Assembly: GCA_013397455.1 (NCBI GenBank)
Contig: VYZB01000076.1
Coordinates: forward strand, 1,459,522 to 1,523,521
Source of the DNA: Crotophaga sulcirostris
Taxonomy: Eukaryota > Chordata > Aves > Cuculiformes > Crotophagidae
DNA length: 64,000 bases
Direction: 5' to 3'
Numbering within the stretch: the first letter of the stretch is position 1; the number at the start of each line of letters is the position of its first letter. The notes under the pieces are model-generated. The model saw only the letters and a program-made list of their open reading frames with translations, did no database searches and had not been told where the DNA came from. Positions 63,701 through 64,000 of the stretch are shown here, piece by piece. A program made the position numbers and the translations under genes.

Positions 63701-64000
63701 AGTGTTTGACATGAAAGTAAATTAATAGCAAATTGATTTCTACCATCTGCTACTAATAACACTGGGAAAACCAGAAGAACTTCAAACACTGTATCTTTAT
63801 CCATTTTTAATATGATTATCTAAAATAGAAGTTACATCTTTGTAAGAAACGGCACAATGCATTTGATGGAAGAATAAAGCAGCCAAAACAGTTCTTTAGA
63901 GAGAGAGGCGGAAACTTTAGGACTCTAGGAGCAGATGATGGTTAGTGGTGGCTGGGATTGAGCCTGTAGCAAGACCACTGCCCACAATATGCAAGGCAAA
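60723..64000. other. Right-end flank without recognisable genes
   Basis: AT-rich sequence with no repeat or exon that I recognise. It contains a 149-codon open frame on the minus strand (62092-62541) with no family resemblance and no codon bias I can judge; probably chance. Confidence 0.5.

Noticed and set aside
1..64000. CRISPR arrays, operons, tRNA or rRNA genes
   Set aside because: None seen; the intron-exon structure and CR1 repeats show a vertebrate nuclear locus.

Overview
This window is vertebrate nuclear DNA, almost certainly from a bird. It carries one gene with many GT-AG introns, AT-rich introns and flanks, a CpG-rich promoter, and at least nine fragments of CR1, the dominant avian LINE. 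Two of these are young copies about 93% alike by eye. I see no bacterial, plasmid or phage features. Two runs of N are assembly gaps (2304-3053, 750 N; 47727-48294, 568 N).

The only gene I can support is ELP2, on the minus strand. Its coding part runs from the ATG at 48467 to the TAG at 11000 and fills the centre of the window. I could place all 22 coding exons with splice sites and phases. They join without a frame break into 826 codons plus stop, the length I recall for the human protein. ELP2 is the double WD40-propeller subunit of the Elongator complex, which modifies wobble uridine in tRNAs. Intron 10 uses a GC donor; every other intron is GT-AG.

The promoter end (about 47.1-49.5 kb) is the most unusual part. 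The start codon lies in a sequence matching 11 of 12 positions of the TISU/YY1 element, inside a CpG island with a GC box. Two diverged copies of the same roughly 570-bp solo-LTR-like repeat bracket exon 1 in opposite orientation and point toward it. One is about 270 bp upstream, in the same direction as ELP2. The other is in intron 1 and runs into an assembly gap.

Left flank (1-11 kb): the ELP2 3' UTR with candidate poly(A) signals near 9.8 kb, three CR1 copies (one keeping a reverse-transcriptase fragment beside a gap), and a strong CTCF-type motif at 381-393. Right flank (49.9-64 kb): non-coding as far as I can see, with one young CR1 (60.4 kb) next to a degenerate minisatellite apparently seeded from its own sequence. 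The genes that flank ELP2 in mammals (SLC39A6 head-to-head, MOCOS downstream) are not recognisable here. I found no wholly new biological system. The best leads are the LTR pair around the promoter, the TISU start, the GC-AG intron and the apparently missing head-to-head partner.
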